Below are positions 44,814 through 53,010 of a stretch of 64,000 nucleotides of DNA, in pieces. Position 1 is the stretch's first letter. Each line of letters begins with the position of its first letter. Both the position numbers and the translations under genes were made by a program. The stretch covers positions 62,001-126,000 of the forward strand of contig JAEBDY010000003.1 in the NCBI GenBank assembly GCA_049997955.1, read 5' to 3'. A model generated the notes under the pieces. It did not search any database. It was given only the letters and a program-made list of their open reading frames with translations, and was not told the origin of the DNA. Source of the DNA: Umezawaea sp049997955. Lineage in GTDB: Bacteria; Actinomycetota; Actinomycetes; Mycobacteriales; Pseudonocardiaceae.

Positions 44814-46322
44814 GTGAACCTTCCTCGCCTGTCCGACTCCTGGCGCCACTGCGTGGGCACCGGGAGGCTCAACCTGGCGCTCCGCTCGGACTACCGGGAG
44901 TCGCTCGCGCGGGTCCAGCAGGACATCGGCTTCCGCCACATCCGTGGCCACGGCCTGCTGTCCGACGACATGGGCGTGCACCGCAAGTCCACTGTGGACG
45001 ACAGCGTGCGGTACTCGTTCACCTACCTGGACCAGGTGTTCGACAGCTACCTGGACCTGGGCGTGCGCCCGTTCGTGGAACTGGGGTTCATGCCGTCCGC
45101 GCTCGCCTCGGGCGACGAGACGGTGTTCTGGTGGAAGGGGAACATCACCCCGCCCCGCGACTGGGACGAGTGGGCCGCGCTGGTCCGGGCCGTCGTCCGG
45201 CACCTCGTGGACCGCTACGGCGTCGAGGAGGTGCGGACGTGGCCGATCGAGGTGTGGAACGAGCCGAACCTGCCGATCTTCTGGCGCGGCGCCGACCAGG
45301 AGGCGTACTTCCGGCTCTACGAGGTCACCGCGCGGACGGTCAAGGACGTCGACGCCGGGCTCCAGGTCGGCGGTCCGGCGATCTCCCCCGGCTCCGACGA
45401 GTGGTGGGCGCCGTTCGCGGACTTCGTGTCCCGCCGCGAGGTCCCGATCGACTTCGTCAGCAGGCACGCCTACTCGTCCGGTCCGGCCCAGCACATCCCG
45501 TTCGGCACCTACCAGACCCTGACCGCGCCGCGGGAACTGCTCGACCAGTTCGACGCGCCGCGCAGGCACCTGGCGGGCACCCCGCTGGCCGGGCTGCCGG
45601 TGCACATCACCGAGTTCAACAGCTCCTACCGGCCGGACAACGGCATCCACGACACGGCCTACCACGCCGCCTACCTCGCGCCGGTGCTCACCGGCGGCCT
45701 CGACCTCGTGGACTCCTACTCCTACTGGACGTTCTGCGACGTGTTCGAGGAGGTGGACATCCCGACCTCGGTGTTCCACGGCGGGTTCGGCCTGCTGACG
45801 CACCGCCAGGTCCCGAAGCCGACCTACCACCTCTACGCGTTCCTGGCCCGCATGGGCACGTGGGTGCTCGCGCGCGGCGAGGACCACCTGGTCTGCGTGG
45901 ACGACGACGGGCGGGTCACCGCGCTGGCGTGGCAGCCGGTCGGCGGCACGGACGCGCCCGACGCGGCCGAGCGGCACGAGGTCCGCCTGACGGTCCCCGT
46001 GCGCGGTCCGCGCGCGTTCGTCCGCCGGGAGCGGGTGAACGAACACGACGGCAACGCCTTCGCGGCGTGGCGGGAACTGGGCCGACCCGCCTCGCCGGAC
46101 GCCCGGACGTTCGACCTGCTGCGCGACTGCGCACGCCCGGCCGTGGAGCACCGGTCGCTCCCGGTCGGGGGCGGGCTGCTGGAGCTGCGCCTCGCGCTCG
46201 CCCGGCACGAGATCACCTTCGTGGAGGTGCTGCCGGTGCTCCCGGAGGCGCACGACGGCCTGGACGACCGGCGGTTGCTCGGAGTCTCCGACGACCGGCT
46301 CGTCGCGGGGCACGAGAGGTGA
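44814..46322 (+). CDS. GH39 glycosidase (beta-xylosidase type)
   Basis: A protein of 502 aa from GTG 44814. The (beta/alpha)8 barrel has the acid/base Glu in EVWNEPNLPIFW (about residue 148) and the nucleophile Glu in VHITEFNSSYRPDNG (about 267). RHAYSS and SYWTFCDVFEE complete the active site, and a beta-domain follows. Retaining GH39 enzymes release xylose from the non-reducing end of xylo-oligosaccharides. There is no signal peptide. It overlaps the DUF624-like gene by 4 bp. Confidence 0.92.
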   Translation: MNLPRLSDSWRHCVGTGRLNLALRSDYRESLARVQQDIGFRHIRGHGLLSDDMGVHRKSTVDDSVRYSFTYLDQVFDSYLDLGVRPFVELGFMPSALASGDETVFWWKGNITPPRDWDEWAALVRAVVRHLVDRYGVEEVRTWPIEVWNEPNLPIFWRGADQEAYFRLYEVTARTVKDVDAGLQVGGPAISPGSDEWWAPFADFVSRREVPIDFVSRHAYSSGPAQHIPFGTYQTLTAPRELLDQFDAPRRHLAGTPLAGLPVHITEFNSSYRPDNGIHDTAYHAAYLAPVLTGGLDLVDSYSYWTFCDVFEEVDIPTSVFHGGFGLLTHRQVPKPTYHLYAFLARMGTWVLARGEDHLVCVDDDGRVTALAWQPVGGTDAPDAAERHEVRLTVPVRGPRAFVRRERVNEHDGNAFAAWRELGRPASPDARTFDLLRDCARPAVEHRSLPVGGGLLELRLALARHEITFVEVLPVLPEAHDGLDDRRLLGVSDDRLVAGHER

Positions 46323-47005
46323 CGCCCGCGTCCGACCCGGCGGCCGAGATCGGCGGTGGCGTCATCTCCCGCGCGTCGGCCGTCGTGTACTGGCTGCTCG
46401 TCATCGAGGCGCTGATCGTCCTGACGACGGCGCCCGCACTCGCCGCGGTCGTGCTCCTGGCCGGTGGCGAGGGGAACGCGCCGCTGATCGGCCTCTGCTT
46501 CGTCCCGGTGGCGCCCGCGCTGTCGGCGGCCGTGTTCGCCTGGCGGGTGTTCCTGCACGACCGGGACCTGGCGCCCGCCAAGCACTTCCGGCGCGGCTAC
46601 CGGCTCAACTGGCTCGACGTCCTGCGCTGGTGGCTGCCGACCCTGGCCGTGCTCACCCTGATCGGCTTCACCCTGGCGAACCTGGACTCGGCGGGCGTGC
46701 CGACCGGGTACGGCCTGGTGCTCCTCCTGGTCGCCGCGGGAGTCCTGGTGTGGGCGGCGCAGGCCCTCGTGCTGTCCTCCACGCTGTCGCTGCGGACGCG
46801 CGACCTCGCCCGGCTGGCGGGCTACTACCTCGGCGCCCGTCCGGCGGCGGCTCTTGGAACCCTGTCGCTCCTGGTGGCGGCTGGCGGGATCGTGGTGCTG
46901 ACCTCGGACTGGGTGCTGGTCCTGCTGGCCTCGCCCTTCACGTTCGCCCTGCTGCGCAACTCCGACGCGGTGCTGCGCGACGCCACCGGGAGGTTCACCG
47001 CATGA
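46319..47005 (+). CDS. DUF624 (YesL-like) membrane protein
   Basis: A protein of 228 aa from GTG 46319. About six TM helices are visible, with an Asp/Arg/Lys-rich loop (RVFLHDRDLAPAKHFRRGYR). This pattern fits YesL/DUF624 proteins, which are usually found beside LplB/YtcP sugar transporters and glycosidases. Their function is not established. It overlaps the genes on both sides by 4 bp (GTGA, ATGA), so it belongs to the same operon. Confidence 0.72.
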   Translation: MTPASDPAAEIGGGVISRASAVVYWLLVIEALIVLTTAPALAAVVLLAGGEGNAPLIGLCFVPVAPALSAAVFAWRVFLHDRDLAPAKHFRRGYRLNWLDVLRWWLPTLAVLTLIGFTLANLDSAGVPTGYGLVLLLVAAGVLVWAAQALVLSSTLSLRTRDLARLAGYYLGARPAAALGTLSLLVAAGGIVVLTSDWVLVLLASPFTFALLRNSDAVLRDATGRFTA

Positions 47006-49020
47006 GGCGGATCGCCTACGGGGGCGACTACAACCCCGAGCAGTGGCCGAAGGACGTGTGGGACGACGACTACAAGGCGTTCGCGCTGGCGGGCATCGAC
47101 ACCCTGACCGTCGGTGTGTTCGCGTGGGCCCACCTGCAACCGGCGGAGGACCGCTACGACTTCGCGGTGCTGGACGCGATCGTGGACCGGGCGGCGGCCG
47201 AGGGCAAGAGGATCGTGCCGGCCACGCCCAGCGGCGCGATGCCACCGTGGCTGGCGCACGCCTACCCGGACGCGTGCCGGGTGGACTTCGAGGGACGCAG
47301 GCACGTCTACGGACAGCGGCACAACGCGTGTCCGTCCTCATCGGACTTCCGCGGGCTGTCCGTCGCGCTGGCCGGACGGCTCGCCGAGCGGTACGGCGGC
47401 AACCCGGCGGTCGTGGCGTGGCACGTCGGCAACGAGTACGGCGGCTCGTGCTGGTGCCCGGCCTGCGGCGCGGGGTTCCGCGACTGGCTCCGGCGGCGGT
47501 ACGGCGACCTCGACCGGCTCAACCACGCGTGGAACACGACGTTCTGGTCGCACACGTTCACCGACTGGGAGCAGGTCCCGCCGCCGAACGCGCTGTCCGA
47601 GCACTGGCGCGGGCCGAACCACACCGCGTTCCAGGGGATCACCCTGGACTACCGGAGGTTCATGTCCGACGCGCTGCTCGGCGGGTTCCTCGCGGAGAAG
47701 GCGGCGATCCGCGAGCACGTGCCCGACACCCCGGTCACCACGAACCTCATGGGCCTGTACCAGCCGATCGACTACCACCGGTGGGCTCCGCACCTGGACT
47801 TCGCGTCGTGGGACAACTACCCGCCAGAGGACCCGTCACCGGTGCGCACGGCCGCGCGGATGGCGTTGGCGCACGGGCTCGTGCGCGGGCTGAAGGACGG
47901 GGACCCGTTCTGGGTCATGGAGCAGACGCCGTCGACCACCGCGAGCCGGGACGTCAACCCCGTCAAGCGGCCCGGTGTCCTGCGGCTGTGGTCGTGGCAG
48001 TCGGTGGCGCACGGGGCGGACGCGGTCCTGTACTTCCAGATGCGCCAGTCCCGCGGCGCGTGCGAGAAGTACCACGGGGCCGTGCTCGACCACGCGGGCC
48101 GCACGGACACCCGCGTGTTCCGGGAGGTCGCCGCGCTCGGCGACGAGTTCGCACGGGTCGGCGACGCGGTGCTCGGCGCCAGGACGCCCGCCCGCGTCGC
48201 GCTGCTGGTGGACTGGGACAGCTGGTGGGCCGTCGAGATGTCCGACGGGCCGAACCGGAACGTGCGCTACCCCGACGTGCTCACCGCGTACCACCGAGCA
48301 CTGTGGCAGGCGAACACGCCGCTGGACGTGGTGCCGGTGACGGCCGACCTCACCGGCTACGACGTGGTCGTCGCGCCGTTGCTGCACATGGTGAAGGGCG
48401 ACCTCGCCGAGCGGGTGGAGGCGCTGGTGGAGCGTGGCGGATCGTTCCTGACCACGGCGTTGTCCGGGCGGGTGGACGAGGACGACAACGCGTTCCCGGC
48501 CGACGTGCCGGGACCGTTCGCCCGGCTGCTCGGGCTGCGCGTGGAGGAGACCGACGCCCAGCGGCCCGACGTGGTGAACCCGGTGGCGCTGGGATTCGCC
48601 GAGTGCGCGGCCCGCCACGTGTTCGAGGTGGTCGTGCCGGACGAGTCCACGGAGGTGCTCGGCACCTACGGCGCCGACTTCTACGCCGGGACGCCCGCGG
48701 TGACCCGTGCGGTGCGGGGGAGCGGAAGTGCCTGGTACGTCGGGACGCTGCTGGACGACCAAGGGGTAGCGGCGGTGGTCGGGTCGGTCCTGGACGAGCA
48801 CGGCCTGGCCGGTCCGCTGGCGGACGTGCCCGACGTCGAGGTCGCGGAGCGCGTCACGCCGGACGGGGTGCGGCACCTGTTCGTGCTGAACCACAGCGGC
48901 GCCACCCTCGTGGTTCCCTGCCCCACCACCGGTGTCGACCTGCTCGGTGGCGGAGAGGTGCGCGCCGGGGACGACCTCGAACTCGCCCCGGCGGCGGTGC
49001 TCCTCCTGCGCTGTCAGTAG
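47002..49020 (+). CDS. GH42 beta-galactosidase
   Basis: A protein of 672 aa. The N-terminal signature GGDYNPEQWPKDVWDDDY, acid/base Glu in AWHVGNEYGG and nucleophile Glu in FWVMEQTPS define GH42. A Cys cluster (CWCPAC) follows the acid/base residue, as in zinc-containing GH42 enzymes. A trimerisation domain and a C-terminal beta-domain complete it. In a xylan locus, GH42 enzymes can act on galactosyl or arabinosyl side groups, so the substrate is not certain. The stop overlaps the convergent GH67 gene by 7 bp. Confidence 0.92.
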   Translation: MRRIAYGGDYNPEQWPKDVWDDDYKAFALAGIDTLTVGVFAWAHLQPAEDRYDFAVLDAIVDRAAAEGKRIVPATPSGAMPPWLAHAYPDACRVDFEGRRHVYGQRHNACPSSSDFRGLSVALAGRLAERYGGNPAVVAWHVGNEYGGSCWCPACGAGFRDWLRRRYGDLDRLNHAWNTTFWSHTFTDWEQVPPPNALSEHWRGPNHTAFQGITLDYRRFMSDALLGGFLAEKAAIREHVPDTPVTTNLMGLYQPIDYHRWAPHLDFASWDNYPPEDPSPVRTAARMALAHGLVRGLKDGDPFWVMEQTPSTTASRDVNPVKRPGVLRLWSWQSVAHGADAVLYFQMRQSRGACEKYHGAVLDHAGRTDTRVFREVAALGDEFARVGDAVLGARTPARVALLVDWDSWWAVEMSDGPNRNVRYPDVLTAYHRALWQANTPLDVVPVTADLTGYDVVVAPLLHMVKGDLAERVEALVERGGSFLTTALSGRVDEDDNAFPADVPGPFARLLGLRVEETDAQRPDVVNPVALGFAECAARHVFEVVVPDESTEVLGTYGADFYAGTPAVTRAVRGSGSAWYVGTLLDDQGVAAVVGSVLDEHGLAGPLADVPDVEVAERVTPDGVRHLFVLNHSGATLVVPCPTTGVDLLGGGEVRAGDDLELAPAAVLLLRCQ

Positions 49021-51017
49021 ATCCGCCGACCGCGCTCGTCCGGAACGCCGGACTTGCGCCAGAAGTAGGTGTTCAGCTGGTCGCGCCACTCGGTCGCGCA
49101 CCGCAGTTGCTCCTGGAGCAACCCGGTGACGCGGTCGAACGTCGTCGCGGGCACCCGGCCCTCCAGCGCGGCCCACGTGGCGACCATGTCGCGGACCTCG
49201 TCGTGACCCGCGAAGTGGGTGTCGTAGACGTGCTGGACGACGGTGGCGCCGGAGTGCAGGACGTGGCCGTACGGGACGTGGTGGAAGAACAGCAGGAGCT
49301 CGTCCGGGCAGGTCTCCGGCGACTCGTACACGTCCCGCCACGGTTCCGGGAACTGGCCGGTGAAACCGGTGCCGGTCGCGCGCGTGCGGTCCACGCCGAC
49401 GCCGTCGCGGTCGGCGAAGTGGTAGGTGCCCCAGGGGGAGTACTCGTAGCCGTCGACGTCGGGGCCGTAGTGGTCGCCGGGGCGGACCATGAAGCCGACG
49501 CCCAGCGGGGCCGTGTACCGCTCGTATGTGCGCCAGGAGTCGTCCATCAGCCGGTGCAGCGCTTCCCGGACGCCGCCGTCGGCGAACGTCAGGCCGATCC
49601 ACTCGTCCAGGACCTCCTCGGGGGTCGGCCGGTCGTCCCACGCCAGCCTGCCGAACCCGTAGAGGTTGGCCTGCGCCAACGGGTGCCCGGTCCAGAACGG
49701 GTCGTCGCCGACGTTCGACACGGCCACCACACCGCCCGCCGGCGCGCTCGTCCGCCCGGCGGTGACGTCCGCGACCGTGCCGCCGTCACCGCCCCACGGA
49801 CGGAAGGCGAGCATCTCCTGCCACAGCGGCACGAGGTGGCACACGTGCCTCTGCTGCCCGGTGTACTCCTGGGTCACCTGCAGTTCGACCGCGAGCCGGG
49901 TGCCGGGCATCGCCGCGATCACCGGCGACACCGGTTCGCGCGTCTGGAAGTCCACCGGCCCGGCCTTCACCTGGAGGACGACGTTGTCGTCGAACCTCCC
50001 GTCCAGCGGGGCGAAGTGGTCGTGCGCGGCCCGCGCCCGGTCCGTCGACCGGTCGCGCCAGTCCTGCCGGTGGTCGTAGACGAAGGCCCGCCAGAACACC
50101 GTGCCGCCGAACGGCTTCAACGCCCGCGCCAGCACGTTCGCCCCGTCGGCGTGGTCGCGGCCGTAGGCGAACGGCCCCGGCTGGCCCTCGGAGTCGGCTT
50201 TCACGACGTAGCCGCCGAAATCCGGGATCGCGGCGTAGACCGCGGCCGTGGTCCGCGCCCACCAGTCCCGGACCTCGGGGTCGAGCGGATCCGCCGTGGT
50301 CAGACCGCCGATCGTGATCGGCGCGGCGAAGCTGACCGACAGGTGAACCCGGATGCCCTGTGGGCGGAACACCTCGGCGAGCCGGACGACGTCGGGCAGC
50401 AGGTCGGTCAGCAGCCGCGCTTCGGTGCGGTGCACGTTGACGTTGTTGAGGCCCACCCGGTTGATGCCGATCGAGCCGAGCAGCCGGGCGTAGACGGCGA
50501 CCCTGCCGAGGTCGGCGCGCACCACCCCGCGGTCGTAGAACAGGGAACCGCCCGAGTAGCCGCGCTCGACCTGGCCCATCACGGGGTGCACGTCGACGTT
50601 GTCCCAGTGGTCGAGGATCCGGATCGACTGCCGGGGCGCGATCTCCTCGGTCCACGTGCCGGTGAACGCGGCCTCACCCCGGCGCACGACGTGGTGGAAG
50701 CCGTACAGCAGGCCCGCGCCGTCGGCGGCGCGGACGGTGGTGGTCGTCGTGCGCTCCACGACGAACGCCTCGGGGTCGCCGTTCGGGTCCGTCTCGCACA
50801 CCAGGTCCAGGTCGACCGGACCGGCGTCCTCGACCAGTTGGCCGCCGTGCTCGGCGGTCGCCGCCGCCACCTCGCCGCGCACCGTGTCGACCAGCGGGCC
50901 CGTACCGGTGACGCGGACCCGCCGGGAACCGATCGGGCGCAGGGCGAACGCGGGCAGCCAGGCCGGATCGACGTCGTCGGGCAGCGGTGCGACCGGGTGT
51001 GCGACGTATTCGTTCAT
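49014..51017 (-). CDS. GH67 alpha-glucuronidase
   Basis: A protein of 667 aa, typical length for GH67. The N-terminal GH20-like domain precedes a TIM barrel with NNVNV, YVVKADSEGQPGPF and YGRDHADGANVLARALKPFG. The general base/acid region has VKAGPVDFQTREPVSP (Asp) and LQVTQEYTGQQRH (Glu). It removes methylglucuronic acid from the end of glucuronoxylan oligosaccharides in the cytoplasm. ATG 51017 lies within a palindrome and appears to be the transcription start. It completes the debranching set with CE7 and GH42. Confidence 0.95.
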   Translation of the reverse strand: MNEYVAHPVAPLPDDVDPAWLPAFALRPIGSRRVRVTGTGPLVDTVRGEVAAATAEHGGQLVEDAGPVDLDLVCETDPNGDPEAFVVERTTTTTVRAADGAGLLYGFHHVVRRGEAAFTGTWTEEIAPRQSIRILDHWDNVDVHPVMGQVERGYSGGSLFYDRGVVRADLGRVAVYARLLGSIGINRVGLNNVNVHRTEARLLTDLLPDVVRLAEVFRPQGIRVHLSVSFAAPITIGGLTTADPLDPEVRDWWARTTAAVYAAIPDFGGYVVKADSEGQPGPFAYGRDHADGANVLARALKPFGGTVFWRAFVYDHRQDWRDRSTDRARAAHDHFAPLDGRFDDNVVLQVKAGPVDFQTREPVSPVIAAMPGTRLAVELQVTQEYTGQQRHVCHLVPLWQEMLAFRPWGGDGGTVADVTAGRTSAPAGGVVAVSNVGDDPFWTGHPLAQANLYGFGRLAWDDRPTPEEVLDEWIGLTFADGGVREALHRLMDDSWRTYERYTAPLGVGFMVRPGDHYGPDVDGYEYSPWGTYHFADRDGVGVDRTRATGTGFTGQFPEPWRDVYESPETCPDELLLFFHHVPYGHVLHSGATVVQHVYDTHFAGHDEVRDMVATWAALEGRVPATTFDRVTGLLQEQLRCATEWRDQLNTYFWRKSGVPDERGRRIY

Positions 51018-51052
51018 GCAATGAACTTAAACAGCGGACCGTCGCCGGGCAA
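51012..51052 (-). promoter_or_regulatory. Leaderless promoter and palindromic operator of the GH67 gene
   Basis: On the minus strand TTGCCC (51052-51047), 17 nt, TAAGTT (51029-51024) places transcription start about 7 nt on, at the A of the ATG (51017). The inverted repeat GTTCAT-GCA-ATGAAC (51012-51026) spans the start codon and touches the -10, a good place for a repressor. The half-site ATGAAC also occurs at 38634-38639 and 38686-38691 near the GH3 promoter. Confidence 0.45.
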
Positions 51053-51212
51053 GGAGATCCGGCCGTCCGCTTGAGCGCGTCGAGTCCCACCCGATCCCGC
51101 TTGGGTACCGCCTGACCTCGTTTTTTGCGTTACGAGCCGAATTCGAGGACCGTGCGACCGGAGATCCAGAGCGCCCTCACAGGATCGTGTCCGACCGACT
51201 CTGGGAGGAACG

Positions 51213-51773
51213 ATGGGCGACGCCGGGAAGGTGTGCGAGACACCGGTCTGCGCACATCTCGTCAAGGCCGGGTTTCGTTTGTGCGGCCAGTGCAGGCAGG
51301 GGGTGGCTCGGGAACTCCTGTCGTTGCCCGCGCTCCACCGGGACGGCGAGGCCGGCCCCCCGAGCGAGGAGGCCGGGCGGGTGCGCGCGGACGTCGTGGA
51401 CATCCTGTCCTCCTGGTGCTCGCTGGTGGTCTGCGAACGCGGCGGGATCGCGCCCGCCACGGGGACCGTGGAGGACATGGTCGTGTTCCTCGACATGTCC
51501 CTCGTCTGGCTCGCGAAGCACGACGCCGCGGGTGACTTCGCGATCGAGGTGCGGGAACTGGCCGAGGCCGCGCGGGGCGTGGCGCCGCGGGTGCTCGGGG
51601 TGTGCGACCGCGGTGGCTGCGGGCGGGACGTCCTCGCCGGTGGCGCGGACGCGCGGTGCGGGGCCGGGCACGAGTGGCGGCCCGCGGAGTGGCTGTCGCT
51701 GACCAAGAGGGTGCGCAGCACCGCGGGCAGCGGCCAGCGTGCGCGCAAGCGGCGTTCGGGTCGGCGGTCGTGA
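51213..51773 (+). CDS. Hypothetical Cys-rich protein
   Basis: A protein of 186 aa from ATG 51213, preceded by GGGAGGAA. The N-terminal Cys set (CETPVCAHLVKAGFRLCGQC) and the C-terminal set (CDRGGCGRDVLAGGADARCG) look like two zinc-ribbon modules around a helical middle. The tail is Arg/Lys-rich (GQRARKRRSGRR), suggesting nucleic-acid contact. I do not recognise the family with confidence. It is on the same strand as cysD but 325 bp upstream, so operon membership is uncertain. Confidence 0.7.
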   Translation: MGDAGKVCETPVCAHLVKAGFRLCGQCRQGVARELLSLPALHRDGEAGPPSEEAGRVRADVVDILSSWCSLVVCERGGIAPATGTVEDMVVFLDMSLVWLAKHDAAGDFAIEVRELAEAARGVAPRVLGVCDRGGCGRDVLAGGADARCGAGHEWRPAEWLSLTKRVRSTAGSGQRARKRRSGRRS

Positions 51774-52098
51774 ACCCCGAGCCCGTGCCGCCCGCCGAGC
51801 CCGCGACCGCGGAGCCGATCCGCACGTGGGCCTGTCGGGGACGAGCCGCCCCGACGGACCGGGTGGTGGCCAGGGAAACCGGCCGGATTCCCCGGCGCGA
51901 GCGGTGAACCGATTCCTGATCGTCCCTCCGCGATGGGGATGGGCATTTCCTCGTGGCGTCGGGAAATGCGTGACGAAGTGCAAGTGAGAATGCGTTCCGA
52001 CTGGTGTCGGGGTAGAAGGCTGAGTGTCACGATTTTCTGGCGGCACCGTCGTGTCGATCTGCTCCTGCTCTCTCTCATCTCGAAGGGATGGGTCATTC
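51774..52098. other. Control region upstream of cysD
   Basis: No convincing gene was found in 325 bp. GCATTTCC (51943-51950) and GGAAATGC (51962-51969) form an 8-bp inverted repeat with an 11-nt spacer about 130 bp before the cysD start. It could be an operator or leader hairpin. The cysD frame is open upstream to GTG 52051, adding SICSCS, but the ribosome site favours 52099. Confidence 0.4.
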
Positions 52099-53010
52099 GT
52101 GACTATCACGTACGAGCTCTCTCATCTGAGGGCGCTTGAAGCCGAGGCAGTGCACATCTTCCGCGAGGTCGCCGCGACCTTCGAGAAGCCGGTGCTGCTG
52201 TTCTCCGGCGGCAAGGACTCGGTGGTGATGCTCCACCTCGCCGCGAAGGCGTTCTGGCCCGCACCGCTCCCGTTCCCGGTCATGCACGTGGACACCGGGC
52301 ACAACTTCGACGAGGTCATCGACTACCGCGACGTCACCGTGGCCAAGCTCGGCATCCGGCTCGTCGTCAGCAGCGTGCAGGACGACATCGACGCGGGCCG
52401 CGTCGTGGAGGAGACCGGGACGGGTGCGAGCCGCAACCGGCTGCAGACCGCAGCCCTGCTGCGCGGCATCACCGAGAACGGCTTCACGGCCGCGTTCGGC
52501 GGGGCCCGGCGCGACGAGGAGAAGGCGCGCGCCAAGGAGCGGGTCTTCAGCTTCCGCGACGAGTACGGCCAGTGGGACCCGCGCAACCAGCGGCCCGAGC
52601 TGTGGAACCTCTACAACGGCAAGCACCGCAAGGGCGAGCACATCAGGGTGTTCCCGCTGTCGAACTGGACCGAGCTCGACATCTGGCAGTACATCCAGGA
52701 CGAGGACATCGCCCTGCCGTCCATCTACTACGCGCACCGCCGCGCCGTGGTCCCCCGTGACGGGATGCTGCTGGCGCACACCAGGTTCCTGGAACTCCAG
52801 GAGGGCGAGGAGCCGGTGGAGATGCTGGTGCGCTTCCGCACCGTCGGCGACGCCACGTGCACCGGGTGCGTCGAGTCCGACGCCGTGACGCCCGAGCAGG
52901 TGGTCGAGGAGGTCGCGGCCACTCGGGTCACCGAGCGCGGCGCCACCAGGGCGGACGACCGGATTTCCGAAGCGGGCATGGAAGACCGCAAGAAGGAGGG
53001 GTACTTCTGA
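52099..53010 (+). CDS. cysD: Sulfate adenylyltransferase small subunit
   Basis: A protein of 303 aa from GTG 52099, with AAGGGATGG upstream. It has the PP-loop FSGGKDSVVMLHLA, HVDTGHNFDEVIDYRD, FGGARRDEEKARAKERVFSF and the C-terminal GCVES segment of CysD. With CysN it converts sulfate and ATP to adenylyl sulfate (APS). It is one base overlapped with cysNC and so forms a stoichiometric pair. The operon's cysC domain and cysQ gene, with no cysH nearby, suggest PAPS production for sulfotransferases. Confidence 0.95.
   Translation: MTITYELSHLRALEAEAVHIFREVAATFEKPVLLFSGGKDSVVMLHLAAKAFWPAPLPFPVMHVDTGHNFDEVIDYRDVTVAKLGIRLVVSSVQDDIDAGRVVEETGTGASRNRLQTAALLRGITENGFTAAFGGARRDEEKARAKERVFSFRDEYGQWDPRNQRPELWNLYNGKHRKGEHIRVFPLSNWTELDIWQYIQDEDIALPSIYYAHRRAVVPRDGMLLAHTRFLELQEGEEPVEMLVRFRTVGDATCTGCVESDAVTPEQVVEEVAATRVTERGATRADDRISEAGMEDRKKEGYF

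Noticed and set aside
43152..46313. 1053-codon minus-strand frame opposite the binding protein and GH39
   Set aside because: Same shadow effect; the plus strand has the lipobox, EAA-linked context and GH39 catalytic motifs.
47043..51074. Very long (over 1300 codons) plus-strand frame across GH42 and GH67
   Set aside because: Arg/Gly/Pro-rich translation with no domains, produced by codon bias of the two real genes.
52024..52098. Cysteine-sensing leader peptide before cysD (SICSCS)
   Set aside because: The Cys codons are in frame with cysD and not in a separate short frame; only two Cys and no attenuator hairpin after them.
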